DNA of 64,000 nucleotides from a virus. Position 1 is the first letter of the stretch, and each line of letters opens with the position of its first letter. Below are positions 32,256 through 41,199 of the stretch, one piece after another. The stretch spans positions 51,047-115,046 of IMG/VR virus record IMGVR_UViG_3300010399_000001; one strand, given 5' to 3'. Position numbers and translations under genes: made by a program. The notes beneath the pieces are model-generated. The model saw nothing but the letters and a program-made list of their open reading frames with translations. It had not been told where the DNA came from and ran no database searches.

Positions 32256-32756
32256 CTATGCCTGGATGATTTCCTTCACATCGACCGTGAGCCTGGCGGT
32301 GTAGCGCAGCATGCGCTGGTCCTCCAGTGAGTGAACGGGGGCATAGTCCCAGCTCATAGTCTCGCCGATCATCTCCACCGTGGACTTCATGCCGGTGACC
32401 GGATCGATGATGGGTACCTGCATTTGTGTGTCTCGCAGAATCGCCATGACCGAATCGATGACGGCTGGAAACGACGAGTCCACAGCCTCATCATCCGCAT
32501 AGGCGCAGAAGATCAGCCACAGATCGATCGTGTGCTCGATCCACTTGAAGCCGCCGGAAGAGTAGTTGCCTGGCGCGTGGCGAGGCATGCTCTGGCGCTT
32601 CTCATGGGCCACCGATCCCCAGATGTAAACGGTCGGATCGATGCCCTCGCCGGGATCTGGCGGAGTGATGAAGGCTTGAAGGGTGCCCAGTCCCAGCGGG
32701 AGCTGGGCACCGTCCAGGAGGCCCTTTACGTAGGTCTGAATGCTGGCAAGCGGCAT
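32256..32756 (-). CDS. Tail terminator-like protein
   Basis: 166 aa. Follows the connector gene and precedes the gp10-like gene. Alpha/beta with HTIDLWLIFCAYADDE and LRYTARLTVDVKEI strands, as in tail terminators that cap the tube. Assigned from order and shape. Start overlaps the upstream stop. Confidence 0.6.
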   Translation of the reverse strand: MPLASIQTYVKGLLDGAQLPLGLGTLQAFITPPDPGEGIDPTVYIWGSVAHEKRQSMPRHAPGNYSSGGFKWIEHTIDLWLIFCAYADDEAVDSSFPAVIDSVMAILRDTQMQVPIIDPVTGMKSTVEMIGETMSWDYAPVHSLEDQRMLRYTARLTVDVKEIIQA

Positions 32757-33724
32757 TAGACGACCCTCCGGTACGGATGCAGTATCTCCCTGGCGGCCTC
32801 GATGAACTGCTTGGAGCTTGCACCGGGGCCGACAGAGGTACCGGGCACGGCTTGAACTGTGGTGGCGGTAGCACCTCGGGTCAGAGCCTGCGCCACCGCG
32901 TAGAGGATGACCGCCTGCTGGATCGAGCCGGGGATGGTGGAGACCATCGTGCCGTAGCCGTGCGCATAGCTAAGCGCCCTGCTCAGGGTCAGAATGCCTG
33001 GACCCGAGATCGCGGACGACGCAGTGCAGGTGATCGTCTCCTGCTGACCGCCGTCGTATATCACCCCGGTCGCACCTGTGATGCTCGTGCCGGTGGGAGC
33101 CCATCCGGTGCAGTCATCGATCTGTATCGTGCTGGAGCCAGCCGATACCGGGGCGGTGAGCGACCCGTGCGGCCAGCCGTTCACGTAGGTGATCTGGAGG
33201 TCGTACGCATTGCGGCCGAATCCCCAATTGGCGATACCAGGAGCCATCACCACCGTCTGACCGCCATCGCCGGAGCCACCGGGGGAGGTGGTGCCATACA
33301 CCCCGATAACCGGCTGGTATACGCGGAACTGATTGGCGTTGATCGTAGTCCACTGCGCCGGGAAGGCGGTTGCGGGAGTGATCTGGCCGCCGAGCACCGA
33401 GACGATCGGAGAGCGCGAGAGCAGCAGCCATGCTCGCTGGTTACCGTTCTGGAGCTGAAAGCGGAAGTCTCCCGGACCGGTGAGCTGCTCGGTATCGATG
33501 GTCGCATGGATGGGCTGATTGAGGTATCCGGCCGCCATGGATGACGCGCGCTTGCAGATGTTCAGCTGCTCGGAGTACTGCTGCTCCACCGTGGGGCGGG
33601 AGTTACCCGGACCGCCGACAGTGGACCACTGGATTCCGGTTGCGGCCGACAGCAGGATCTCAGGGGTGATATACGGAGTGCCAGGTCCGATTACCGGCAC
33701 ATCCTCCGGCGAATAGACCGGCAT
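32756..33724 (-). CDS. Head-tail connector / adaptor protein
   Basis: 322 aa. Helical N- and C-termini (EQQYSEQLNICKRASSMAAG; IQQAVILYAVAQALTRG, FIEAAREILHPYRR) like HK97 gp6-type adaptors, with a long beta insertion (residues 100-240, including VYGTTSPGGSGDGGQ) not found in minimal adaptors. Binds below the portal in known phages. Confidence 0.65.
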   Translation of the reverse strand: MPVYSPEDVPVIGPGTPYITPEILLSAATGIQWSTVGGPGNSRPTVEQQYSEQLNICKRASSMAAGYLNQPIHATIDTEQLTGPGDFRFQLQNGNQRAWLLLSRSPIVSVLGGQITPATAFPAQWTTINANQFRVYQPVIGVYGTTSPGGSGDGGQTVVMAPGIANWGFGRNAYDLQITYVNGWPHGSLTAPVSAGSSTIQIDDCTGWAPTGTSITGATGVIYDGGQQETITCTASSAISGPGILTLSRALSYAHGYGTMVSTIPGSIQQAVILYAVAQALTRGATATTVQAVPGTSVGPGASSKQFIEAAREILHPYRRVV

Positions 33725-33727
33725 GAC

Positions 33728-33907
33728 CTACCCCTTTCGCGCGCACCTGGTGCAGATCTCGGCTCCGGCCTCGCTGTCCCACACCTTGTGTCTAAGGCAT
33801 ACGGGGGACAGGCAGCGGTGGCAGTATCCGGCGATGGCTGCCCGGCGGCCCGCGCGTCCCCGCTTAGGGCCTCCGCAGAGGGCGCACACGCCGCCGGGAC
33901 GGCCCAT
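33728..33907 (-). CDS. 59-aa zinc-ribbon protein
   Basis: ATG 33905-33907 overlaps the upstream stop (TAATG); stop TAG at 33728. Four Cys pairs: CALCGG, CHRCLS, CLRH, CTRCARKG, so one or two zinc sites. Basic. Sits among head genes but is probably not structural; similar mini zinc ribbons are frequent in actinophages. Confidence 0.65.
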   Translation of the reverse strand: MGRPGGVCALCGGPKRGRAGRRAAIAGYCHRCLSPVCLRHKVWDSEAGAEICTRCARKG

Positions 33908-34407
33908 TACGACTGCTTCCGAGGGCGACCCGGAGAACGCTTGATCGGAGTCTGCGGCTTGTCACCATCATCTGCCGTTGCATCCGAGGCGAGACCGGCC
34001 CGCTTGAGCAGGGCGGCGAGCTGATCCTGCGGCAGATCGTCGAGGGCGGCCAGAACATCCTCCGTGGCCACCTCGACCTTCTGCGCCTTCTGCTCGACCC
34101 TGGGCTTGTCGACCATAACCAGCTCGGCGATCTTCTCGCCGATAGCCTTGGCCGCGAGGGACTGGGCCGTAAGACCGGTAGCCTTGGCCTCTTCCAGCGC
34201 TGCATTCTCATCCACCGTGAGCTTCACTCCGTGCGGAGTGCCAGCCCAGCCCAGCGATGGGATGTCCAGCAGAGCAATGGCGCACATCGGGCAACTGATG
34301 CCCCTGCCGCCAGTGTCGGCCTCGATGACCTTGTGGCTATCACCACAGCCGCCAGAGACGGTGATGCTCTGCACGTCGGTAGGTGCGTACGCGGCAAGAC
34401 TTGCCAT
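33907..34407 (-). CDS. Head-region protein of unknown function
   Basis: 166 aa from ATG 34407. N-terminal CGDSHKV and ISCPMCAIAL look like a zinc site; the C-terminus is Lys/Ala/Asp-rich (VEVATEDVLAALDDLP, GRPRKQS). Possibly a head-tail or assembly factor. Confidence 0.6.
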   Translation of the reverse strand: MASLAAYAPTDVQSITVSGGCGDSHKVIEADTGGRGISCPMCAIALLDIPSLGWAGTPHGVKLTVDENAALEEAKATGLTAQSLAAKAIGEKIAELVMVDKPRVEQKAQKVEVATEDVLAALDDLPQDQLAALLKRAGLASDATADDGDKPQTPIKRSPGRPRKQS

Positions 34408-34685
34408 TAACTTTCTCCTTCGATGGTTGGCTCGCCGCAACGCGGACAAGTCACGCTCCATGCATTCCAGGCACGCTTACACGGGGTACACAGCTTGGTC
34501 TTCTTCGTTCCGAAGGAGAGGGACTGGGAGTCCGCCATGACGCCGCTCTGTCCATACCAGCTCGTCTTCAGATACTTGGCATGCTCGCTGGACATCTCCA
34601 CGCGGCCTGTACCGTCCGCGTTGTACTTGGTGCCATCGGCCATATCGAGGCCGGAGCAGCCCGAGGGGAGCGTGACCTTTGCCAT
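34407..34685 (-). CDS. Small zinc-ribbon protein
   Basis: 92 aa. C-terminal CTPCKRAWNAWSVTCPRCGE is a CxxC...CxxC zinc ribbon; the N-terminal half (DGTKYNADGTGRVEMSSEHA) is a short beta domain seen in actinophage head-region proteins. Function unknown. Confidence 0.65.
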   Translation of the reverse strand: MAKVTLPSGCSGLDMADGTKYNADGTGRVEMSSEHAKYLKTSWYGQSGVMADSQSLSFGTKKTKLCTPCKRAWNAWSVTCPRCGEPTIEGES

Positions 34686-34695
34686 ACGCGGCCTT

Positions 34696-34974
34696 TCAGG
34701 TCTGGAGCACGGATACGACGCTGCTGGTTGCGCAGACGGCGTAGATGGAGTCCCCAGGGAACAGGGGGACGGTGAAGTACGTGGTCGCGGAGGTGGCGAC
34801 GGCTAGGCCATTGGTGGTCGAGACGTTCGCTCCGCCGAGATAAACCGTCGCGCCAGTGTTGTTGATCACCACCGAGCCCACCTGGCCGTAGCCAGGGGAG
34901 CCGGTGGTGGGTGGCGCGGAAGCGATCAGTACGGCGGTGGTGGTCACCGTGTACTGCGCAGATCCGGCAGCCAT
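34696..34974 (-). CDS. Possible head decoration protein
   Basis: 92 aa, all-beta, rich in Thr/Val/Ala (VVINNTGATVYLGGANVST). The pattern matches small structural surface proteins; it is downstream of the capsid gene. No specific family named. Confidence 0.55.
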   Translation of the reverse strand: MAAGSAQYTVTTTAVLIASAPPTTGSPGYGQVGSVVINNTGATVYLGGANVSTTNGLAVATSATTYFTVPLFPGDSIYAVCATSSVVSVLQT

Positions 34975-34976
34975 GA

Positions 34977-35504
34977 TCAGCCCACGCGACGGCAGATGAT
35001 CTGCGCGTTATACGACGAGGATGCGGTCGCGCTGGCGATCGCCTTGATGTTCACCGTGTCCGCGCCGGAGAGGTTGAGAACGACCGGACCGAAGGACCAG
35101 CCGACAGTTGAGCCAGTGGTGCCGGGCACCGCGATCTGAAGCACCTGGCGTGAGGTGCCGGTCTGATGCAGGCCCATGTTGTTCGAATCGGTAGCGGCGA
35201 CCGTAGTGCCGGTGATGGCGATAGAGCCCTCGACCTCCCACAGCCCTGCGGTACCGGGAGTGCACGTGGCTACAACGGTGCCAGCGGTAGGGGCCGCCTG
35301 AATACCGGTCGCCTGAACCGTGACGACGGAATCGCGGAAGTTGGCGGTCTGAAGGTTGGCGACGCCACCGGAGGCTAGAGATGTCGCATAGGCATTACCG
35401 GACGGGTCTGCCGGAGTCTCGATCTGCTCGGTGATGCCGGATGCGGGCTGGGCATAACCGCCGGGGACCGGAGTGCCCTGCTGACTGAAGTTCGGATTGG
35501 GCAT
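34977..35504 (-). CDS. Possible head decoration / fibre protein
   Basis: 175 aa. Beta-rich C-terminal domain (ADTVNIKAIASATASSSYNA) like capsid or tail decoration jelly-rolls. Follows a terminator hairpin, so it may be expressed at a different level from the capsid. Confidence 0.55.
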   Translation of the reverse strand: MPNPNFSQQGTPVPGGYAQPASGITEQIETPADPSGNAYATSLASGGVANLQTANFRDSVVTVQATGIQAAPTAGTVVATCTPGTAGLWEVEGSIAITGTTVAATDSNNMGLHQTGTSRQVLQIAVPGTTGSTVGWSFGPVVLNLSGADTVNIKAIASATASSSYNAQIICRRVG

Positions 35505-35520
35505 GGTCTCTCCTTAAAGG

Positions 35521-35548
35521 GGAAAGCCGCCCCGAAGGGCGGCTTTCC
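35521..35548 (-). terminator. Hairpin between 35551 and 35504 genes
   Basis: Perfect 12-bp stem GGAAAGCCGCCC/GGGCGGCTTTCC with a CGAA (minus TTCG) loop. An internal terminator or processing site inside the late operon. Confidence 0.65.
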
Positions 35549-35550
35549 AA

Positions 35551-35859
35551 CTACGACAGGGTGATCTCAGTGAAACACTGGATGTTGGTCACCGGGGCGT
35601 TGAGAGAGGCCTTCAGGTTCACCAGCTCGGCAGCAACGAAGTCGCGAACCAGCTCGCGGGCGATCTTGATGCCCGACTCGGGCCACGAGATCGTGACGGC
35701 TGCGCTTGAAGCCGTAGCGGTGGCTGCGGTCAGAGATACGGCCGGAAAGACTGCACCGTTGAAGGCTGCGGCGATCAGAGTCGCATCACCGTTGGTGTTA
35801 CCCGGCGCGTTCAGGGTGACGTAGGTGTAGTAGGTAAGCGTACCGGCAGGAGCCGCCAC
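35551..35859 (-). CDS. Small head-region protein
   Basis: 102 aa, beta N-terminus (GTLTYYTYVTLNAPG) and a helical part (GIKIARELVRDFVAAEL). Enclosed by two hairpins just downstream of the capsid gene. Candidate minor capsid or cement protein. Confidence 0.55.
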   Translation of the reverse strand: MAAPAGTLTYYTYVTLNAPGNTNGDATLIAAAFNGAVFPAVSLTAATATASSAAVTISWPESGIKIARELVRDFVAAELVNLKASLNAPVTNIQCFTEITLS

Positions 35860-35880
35860 ACAGTCTCCTCACGTGAGGGA

Positions 35881-35904
35881 GGGGGGCGCTTGATAGCGCC
35901 CCCC
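35881..35904 (-). terminator. Hairpin after major capsid gene
   Basis: 9-bp stem GGGGGGCGC/GCGCCCCCC in the 50-base gap after the capsid stop. Probably lets capsid mRNA accumulate above its neighbours. Confidence 0.6.
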
Positions 35905-35910
35905 AGCCGA

Positions 35911-37752
35911 TTAGGACCAGGTGCCGGTAGAGCCGGAGCGGTCCGACTTCTGGATGCCCTGCATGATGCCGCAGTACTGCGGGGCGTTGGCCACCAGGGC
36001 TCCATACATGAACATGGAGAACCGGAAGGTGGCGTCGATCACGGGCCAGCTGATGCTCAGGTAGTCCTGAACGGCCACGAACTCCCACACGTTGGACACG
36101 TTGGACCAAGCGAACGGGAGGGTGTAGCTCATCGCCATGACGGTGCCCTGCGGCAGCCACGGGTGGACCAGGAGCTTGAGGATGCTGCGGGTGATCGGGT
36201 TCTGGAACTCGGAAACCGCAGCACCGGCGCGCACGCCAGGAACCTCGGACTGCTCCACGAACAGGCGGTAGTTCGTGGTGGTGCCCGAGTTCACGATGTC
36301 GTTGCTCAGGCGCATCAGGTCGCCACCCTCACCGATCAGCTCGGCGGGGTCGGCGCGGTAAGCGCCGGGCGCGTCCCACAGGCCCTGAAGCATCGTGTTG
36401 ATGTTCGAGATGTGCAGGGTGTCGCCGACGTTCTGGTTGACGTAACCGCCCTGCCAGTTGGCCGGGTAGACCTGGCCGGAGCCCTGAGAGTGACCAGCGA
36501 GCACCGGGATGATGCCCTCCTGGCCATTGGTCGAACCAGTACCGGTGTCGGCGGCCGGAACGACGGTGCCAGAGGTCGGCAGAGCGCCCTGGAGGGTGAA
36601 GTTCAGACCACCCACCTGCGACTGCATCAGGTAGTAGGTACCGGCGGAAGCGCCCGTGGTGACGTACAGGTTGTACCACTGCGCGCCAGGGACCGGAGAG
36701 ATGGTCACGTCCACGACATTGCCGTTGGAGGTGGCGACCGAAGCACCGGATGCGGCGGCGGTCTCACCGAACCAGTTGGCAGCGGTGACCTTCACGAACA
36801 CGTTGGTGGTGACGCCGGACAGACCGGTCTCACCCGAGTTCGCGGAGCGCGCCGTCAGAGTCGCAGTGGCAGGGGTGCCGAGGTTCGTCGAAGTGGAGGC
36901 AAGGTGCATGGCCTCTTCCGACAGCATGAACTCCTGAAGCAGGATCAGGTTCGCCAGGGCCGAGATGTCCTCGAAGCCCTGACCACCGAACTGCGCGAGC
37001 CACGAGAGCGACTCGCTCAGGCCCCAGAACTTGTACGGGACGTTGAGGTCCACGGCGTCCTGAGCACCGCTGCCCGGCAGGTTGAGCGGCCAGTTCTGCA
37101 TCGAGCCGGTGCCGGAGACCAGCTCCGGAATACCCAGGTTGACGAACTTGCCGCCCGAGGTGCCGGTCTGCGAGCCGGAGATGCCGGTCACGACCTTGGT
37201 GCGGCGGGAAGTGCCCTGGCCCGGAACTCGCGCCAGCTTGTTGCGAATCGGGCTGTAAACCGGGTAGATCAGGCGGCTCGGAGCCACCAGGTCGAACGGC
37301 ACCAGGCCCGACGCCAGCGGCGAGGGCAGGGTGAAGTTCTTCGACACGTCCTTGCCAAGCAGATCACCGATCTGCGAGGTGATCGAGCCGAGGAACTGCG
37401 TCATGGCGTAGTTCTGCGGCGTCGAACCCAGGAAGGAGCCGAACTGGTTGGCGAACTCCGGAGAGAGGCCCTTGATGACCTCTGCGGGCCGGTTCAGGCC
37501 GTCCTTGACGGCCTTGGTCAGCAGCTTCTCGGCGCGCATCGAGCGGGTGAAGACCTGCTCGTCGTCCATAAGCGGCTGGTTGCCACCGGCCTTGGCGTAG
37601 CCCACGCCCTTGACCAGGGGCTGCATCTTGCCCGCGAGCATCTTGTTGATGCCCTCGGGGTTCTGCGCGGCGGACTCTACGTCAGACCACGCACCTGCGA
37701 AGTACTGCTCATCCGCGACATCGCGGACGTTATCAAGCACGGTGTTACCCAC
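35911..37752 (-). CDS. Major capsid protein with inserted Ig/Fn3-like domain
   Basis: 613 aa. By position (after the protease/scaffold) and by termini it is an HK97-fold capsid: N-arm region, FDLVAPSRLIYPVYSPIRNK, and a C-terminal ISWPVIDATFRFSMFMYGAL. Longer than typical (about 300-400 aa). Residues about 290-410 (TATLTARSANSGETGLSGVT, VFVKVTAANWFGETAAASGA, GAQWYNLYVTTGASAG) are a beta-sandwich insertion of the Ig/Fn3 kind that may project from the shell. Confidence 0.85.
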   Translation of the reverse strand: MGNTVLDNVRDVADEQYFAGAWSDVESAAQNPEGINKMLAGKMQPLVKGVGYAKAGGNQPLMDDEQVFTRSMRAEKLLTKAVKDGLNRPAEVIKGLSPEFANQFGSFLGSTPQNYAMTQFLGSITSQIGDLLGKDVSKNFTLPSPLASGLVPFDLVAPSRLIYPVYSPIRNKLARVPGQGTSRRTKVVTGISGSQTGTSGGKFVNLGIPELVSGTGSMQNWPLNLPGSGAQDAVDLNVPYKFWGLSESLSWLAQFGGQGFEDISALANLILLQEFMLSEEAMHLASTSTNLGTPATATLTARSANSGETGLSGVTTNVFVKVTAANWFGETAAASGASVATSNGNVVDVTISPVPGAQWYNLYVTTGASAGTYYLMQSQVGGLNFTLQGALPTSGTVVPAADTGTGSTNGQEGIIPVLAGHSQGSGQVYPANWQGGYVNQNVGDTLHISNINTMLQGLWDAPGAYRADPAELIGEGGDLMRLSNDIVNSGTTTNYRLFVEQSEVPGVRAGAAVSEFQNPITRSILKLLVHPWLPQGTVMAMSYTLPFAWSNVSNVWEFVAVQDYLSISWPVIDATFRFSMFMYGALVANAPQYCGIMQGIQKSDRSGSTGTWS

Positions 37753-37777
37753 ACTTAGCCCTTTCGGGTAGGGGTTG

Positions 37778-40387
37778 TCAGGAAGCCAGCACCTTTTCCA
37801 GGACGGCTGCGGCCTTCTCGCGGTCTTCGCCGCGAGGAGCGTGATCGCGCGCCTTTACCAGGTAGGCGATCAGATCGCGCCGCTCCTGGGCTTCGATGTC
37901 GATGGGTGCCTTAGCGGACTTCTCCACGGGAGAAATCGGTTCGGCGGGCTTCCGGACTGCACCCCTCGGCGGGGCCTGAGTCTCATCGGCCTGTGAACCC
38001 AGCTTGTCGATCTCCGCCTGCATCTTGGAGATCGTCTGCTCATACTCGCTGCGCAGGCTGCTGACTTCCTGCGCCACGAGAGACTTGATCAGTTGCGGAT
38101 CGACCGTCTTCTCTCCGGGGGCACGGCCCTGGGCCGGAGCATTGACGGGCGTCGGCGTTGCGCCGCTGTTCATGCCTGCGGGCGGAATCGGACCGGAGGC
38201 AGGGGCCAGCGCGCACATGTCAGGATACGTCTTCGCGATCTGGTCGTGAAGATTCTGGAGGGCGTTACGCGTCGCTTCGCGAGATGCGGACGGGTAGAAC
38301 CCGCGTGCACCGCTGTGCGCCCCGAAGGTCGGATTGTTGCCGCTCTTGTTGCCGGGGCTCGGGCGCTCCTGGCCAGCGGTGAGCGGACCACGGGAGAAGT
38401 CGTCCGGGTCCGGGGTGTGAGTGCTGGACGGGATGCGCGGAGAACCGCCGGGCTTCATCAGAGCGTGACCGGTACCAATGAACGGGCGGCGGAACTGGCC
38501 CGGCTGCGGGGGGGCGGCCGGAGTGAGGTGGATGTTCGGGTAAGAGTCCATGAACATCTTGCTCAGTTCGGCGCGCGCATCCGATAGCAGGTCGCGATCA
38601 ACGCTCTTGATTGCCTCGGCGGTGTCGGCCAGAGAGCGAAGACGTGCGGTCTTCTTGGCCTTACCTGCACGATCGGCCTCGGCTGCGGCGTCGCGCCAGA
38701 AGTTCGGGTCGATAGCATCGGCGATCGTATCCAGCGACGGGTAGACGCTCTTGACCGAGTTCTCGTGGTACGCGGCGCACAGGGCGTCGTGCATCCGGCG
38801 AGTGCCATAGCTCGGCCCGCTCTTGACTGAGGCGGGTACCTTGTCCGGCGTCGGGTCCGGATCGGTGGCCATGCCTGCGTCACTCTCGAACGGCTCCACG
38901 GTGCTGGTCCCATCCGGCTCGCGGTGAGTACCGGCAGGGGCGATAGCCGGGTCGGTGTTGCCACCCTGCTCGCCGAGACTGACCGGCTTGGTGTTGCCCG
39001 GACCGGCATCCATGGCGGAACCCGGCATCAGGGAGTCGCCCTTGGCCAGGGCGCGTGCATCCTCGATGGACACAGCGCCTGCGAGGATGTCAGCCAGGAG
39101 CTTCTCGGCCTTGTTGCTCTTGGTGGCCTTCAGCTTGGTACCGCAGCTCTCGCAGCGCTTGGCCGGGGAGTCCGCATCGTAGTCGTGACCGCACTTCGGG
39201 CAGTCCTTGGCACCCTTGGTGGCGGCAGGCTTCTCGTCCACATCCTTGCCGTCGCCATCAGAGTCCTTGCCGTCAGCATCCTCCTTGCCGAATGGCTTGG
39301 CGGCACCGTTGAACGGCTTCTTCTTGCCCTTACCCTTGGCCTTCTCGATCTCTGCCTCGTCCATCTTCCAGGTATCGGGCAGCTTGGCCTCGAACGCCGC
39401 GCCCTTGCGCTTGGCGATGCGGATCAGGTTGGCCTTGATCTGCTCAGCCGAGTAGTTGTCGCTGCCAGCGCGGCCCAGAGAGCGGGCGGCGTCGGCGATA
39501 TCCTGCGGAACGACGATCGGGAAGGAGCGATCCTTGCCAGCGAAGTCCTCGGCCGGGATCTTGTCGCGGTCTACGCCGCCTCCGACATTCGGGTCCATCT
39601 TTCGCTTGGCGACCCAGATGGTGAAACCCTCGTCATCGCCACGCTCGAAGCCGTAGTCCTCACCGAGCTGCGACCACTTCTGCCATGCGGCGCGGGCGAT
39701 CAGGTAATCGGTGCCGGAATGCGACTTCTCGCTCGTCGGCTCAGAGTCGAGCCAGACCTTGCGATCTTCCCAGTACATCTCTCGCGCCGACTTGAGAGCC
39801 ACACCTGAAGCGGGGACCTCATCCTGCGGCTCGGCCTCAGCCTTGGCGAGCATGTCATCGAGATCGCCATAGGTCCACTCGTCATCGCCGAGCTGCTTGT
39901 CGGCGCTCTTGACCAGAGTGATACCGCAGTTGCGGTTAGCCGGACGGTCCACCAGGGAGATCTCGCAGATCTCGGTGTTGTCGCCGAACTTGATGACGCC
40001 ACCACGGGCCTTGCCGGAGATGTCGCGCTCGATGATCGGGTGGGCGATGCCAACCGAGTAGGCGCGCAGGACCCCGGCCTTCACGAGCTTCTTGGCGGTG
40101 TCTTCGACCACCAGAGACTTCACGAAGTGGCCATCTGCGGTGGTCTCAACCTCAAGACCTCGGCCAGCGGGGTAGAGCTTCGGGTTGTGCTGAACGCGGA
40201 CGTTGCCGCCGGTGTCCAGCCACTTGCGCAGTGCGTCCGCGCTGCCCTGCGGATCGACGATCTGGAGGTCTGAGTCGATAGAACCATCCGTCGCCTTGCC
40301 GTAGACGATCAGATTCCCATCTGCATCCTCTTCGGACTTGATGATGGGAAAGGACGCGTAGATAAGGTTGTCGCTGGTCGTAGCCAC
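37778..40387 (-). CDS. Capsid maturation protease fused to scaffold-like C-terminus
   Basis: 869 aa from GTG 40387 (GGGAG upstream; the frame runs on but without a ribosome site). Residues 1-170 resemble phage prohead proteases/XkdF-like proteins (GKATDGSIDSDLQIVDP, VRVQHNPKLYPAG, AYSVGIAHPI, CEISLVDRPANRNC). The middle has a DUF-like domain, then a Lys-rich linker and a zinc ribbon CPKCGHDYDADSPAKRCESCG, and the end is a helical scaffold-like segment (MQAEIDKLGS, EDREKAAAVLEKVLAS). Catalytic residues are not certain from reading alone. Confidence 0.75.
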   Translation of the reverse strand: MATTSDNLIYASFPIIKSEEDADGNLIVYGKATDGSIDSDLQIVDPQGSADALRKWLDTGGNVRVQHNPKLYPAGRGLEVETTADGHFVKSLVVEDTAKKLVKAGVLRAYSVGIAHPIIERDISGKARGGVIKFGDNTEICEISLVDRPANRNCGITLVKSADKQLGDDEWTYGDLDDMLAKAEAEPQDEVPASGVALKSAREMYWEDRKVWLDSEPTSEKSHSGTDYLIARAAWQKWSQLGEDYGFERGDDEGFTIWVAKRKMDPNVGGGVDRDKIPAEDFAGKDRSFPIVVPQDIADAARSLGRAGSDNYSAEQIKANLIRIAKRKGAAFEAKLPDTWKMDEAEIEKAKGKGKKKPFNGAAKPFGKEDADGKDSDGDGKDVDEKPAATKGAKDCPKCGHDYDADSPAKRCESCGTKLKATKSNKAEKLLADILAGAVSIEDARALAKGDSLMPGSAMDAGPGNTKPVSLGEQGGNTDPAIAPAGTHREPDGTSTVEPFESDAGMATDPDPTPDKVPASVKSGPSYGTRRMHDALCAAYHENSVKSVYPSLDTIADAIDPNFWRDAAAEADRAGKAKKTARLRSLADTAEAIKSVDRDLLSDARAELSKMFMDSYPNIHLTPAAPPQPGQFRRPFIGTGHALMKPGGSPRIPSSTHTPDPDDFSRGPLTAGQERPSPGNKSGNNPTFGAHSGARGFYPSASREATRNALQNLHDQIAKTYPDMCALAPASGPIPPAGMNSGATPTPVNAPAQGRAPGEKTVDPQLIKSLVAQEVSSLRSEYEQTISKMQAEIDKLGSQADETQAPPRGAVRKPAEPISPVEKSAKAPIDIEAQERRDLIAYLVKARDHAPRGEDREKAAAVLEKVLAS

Positions 40388-40431
40388 ACCACTCCCGGGG
40401 TGTCGTCTGCCGGTGGGAAACGCGCCGCATA

Positions 40432-41190
40432 CTAGGCCTGGTTGACAAGCGCGGCGCGCACTAGCTCCCAGTCGTCGAAAATCCACACTCCGGGCGGAGG
40501 GTGGGAGGGGGTTTTCGGCAGGTGCGGTGTCCACACGCTGATACCTGGGCCTGCTGCAAGCCACTGCTGCGGCTTGTCGTCTATCAACACTGCCGGATTG
40601 TCCGGTCCATACCTACCGCGCACCCAATCGATCTTGCGGCCCCTGCCGACCAGGGCCAGGCCATCACGCGGTACGTTCCAGCGATCCAGCCAGTCATTGG
40701 TTACTGGGGTCAGAGACGGATCACGCGCGCTGGTGATGTGCACGTGGTAGCCGATGCGCTTGGCGAAGCCGATCACATCTATGGCGTGGTAGTTCGGTGC
40801 GATGTTCTCGTAGATGTCGCTCTTACTCATCTGCACGGAGAGCCACTGTCGCTGGGTGCGGTCAAGGATCATGTCCCATTGCGCACCAGCGACATCGCTC
40901 GCCTTGTATCCGGTATCGAATGCTGCATTGATCGCAGTCATGGCCGACTCGCTTGAGAAGGCGATGGTGTCATCGATATCGACTATGAGGACTGGCAGCG
41001 CGAGAGCGGCAGCGAACTGCCTGCCGGGATCGGAGACCTGGACATCGTGGTAGGTATCCACCATATTGGCCAGAGCCTGATCTGGCAGGATGCCAGATGC
41101 AGTCGCGGCGTCCACTAGCTCGCTCAAAACGATATGCCGACCATCTCCATGAGAGTTGGTCGGCATATGGCAGCCGCAGTCGAGGCACAT
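40432..41190 (-). CDS. HAD-superfamily phosphatase with N-terminal Cys motif
   Basis: 252 aa. VLIVDIDDTIAFSSE is HAD motif I, HVHITSARDPS motif II and VLIDDKPQQW motif IV, the pattern of 5'-nucleotidase/NagD-like enzymes. MCLDCGCHMPTNSHGDG at the N-terminus is an extra Cys/His segment. Third HAD protein in the window (with 493 and pnk). Located between portal and protease genes, an odd place for an enzyme. Confidence 0.75.
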   Translation of the reverse strand: MCLDCGCHMPTNSHGDGRHIVLSELVDAATASGILPDQALANMVDTYHDVQVSDPGRQFAAALALPVLIVDIDDTIAFSSESAMTAINAAFDTGYKASDVAGAQWDMILDRTQRQWLSVQMSKSDIYENIAPNYHAIDVIGFAKRIGYHVHITSARDPSLTPVTNDWLDRWNVPRDGLALVGRGRKIDWVRGRYGPDNPAVLIDDKPQQWLAAGPGISVWTPHLPKTPSHPPPGVWIFDDWELVRAALVNQA

Positions 41191-41199
41191 CTATGCCCC

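Noticed and set aside
35890-37758. 622-codon plus-strand frame opposite the capsid gene
   Set aside because: Antisense shadow of the capsid gene with no ribosome site and no recognisable domain.
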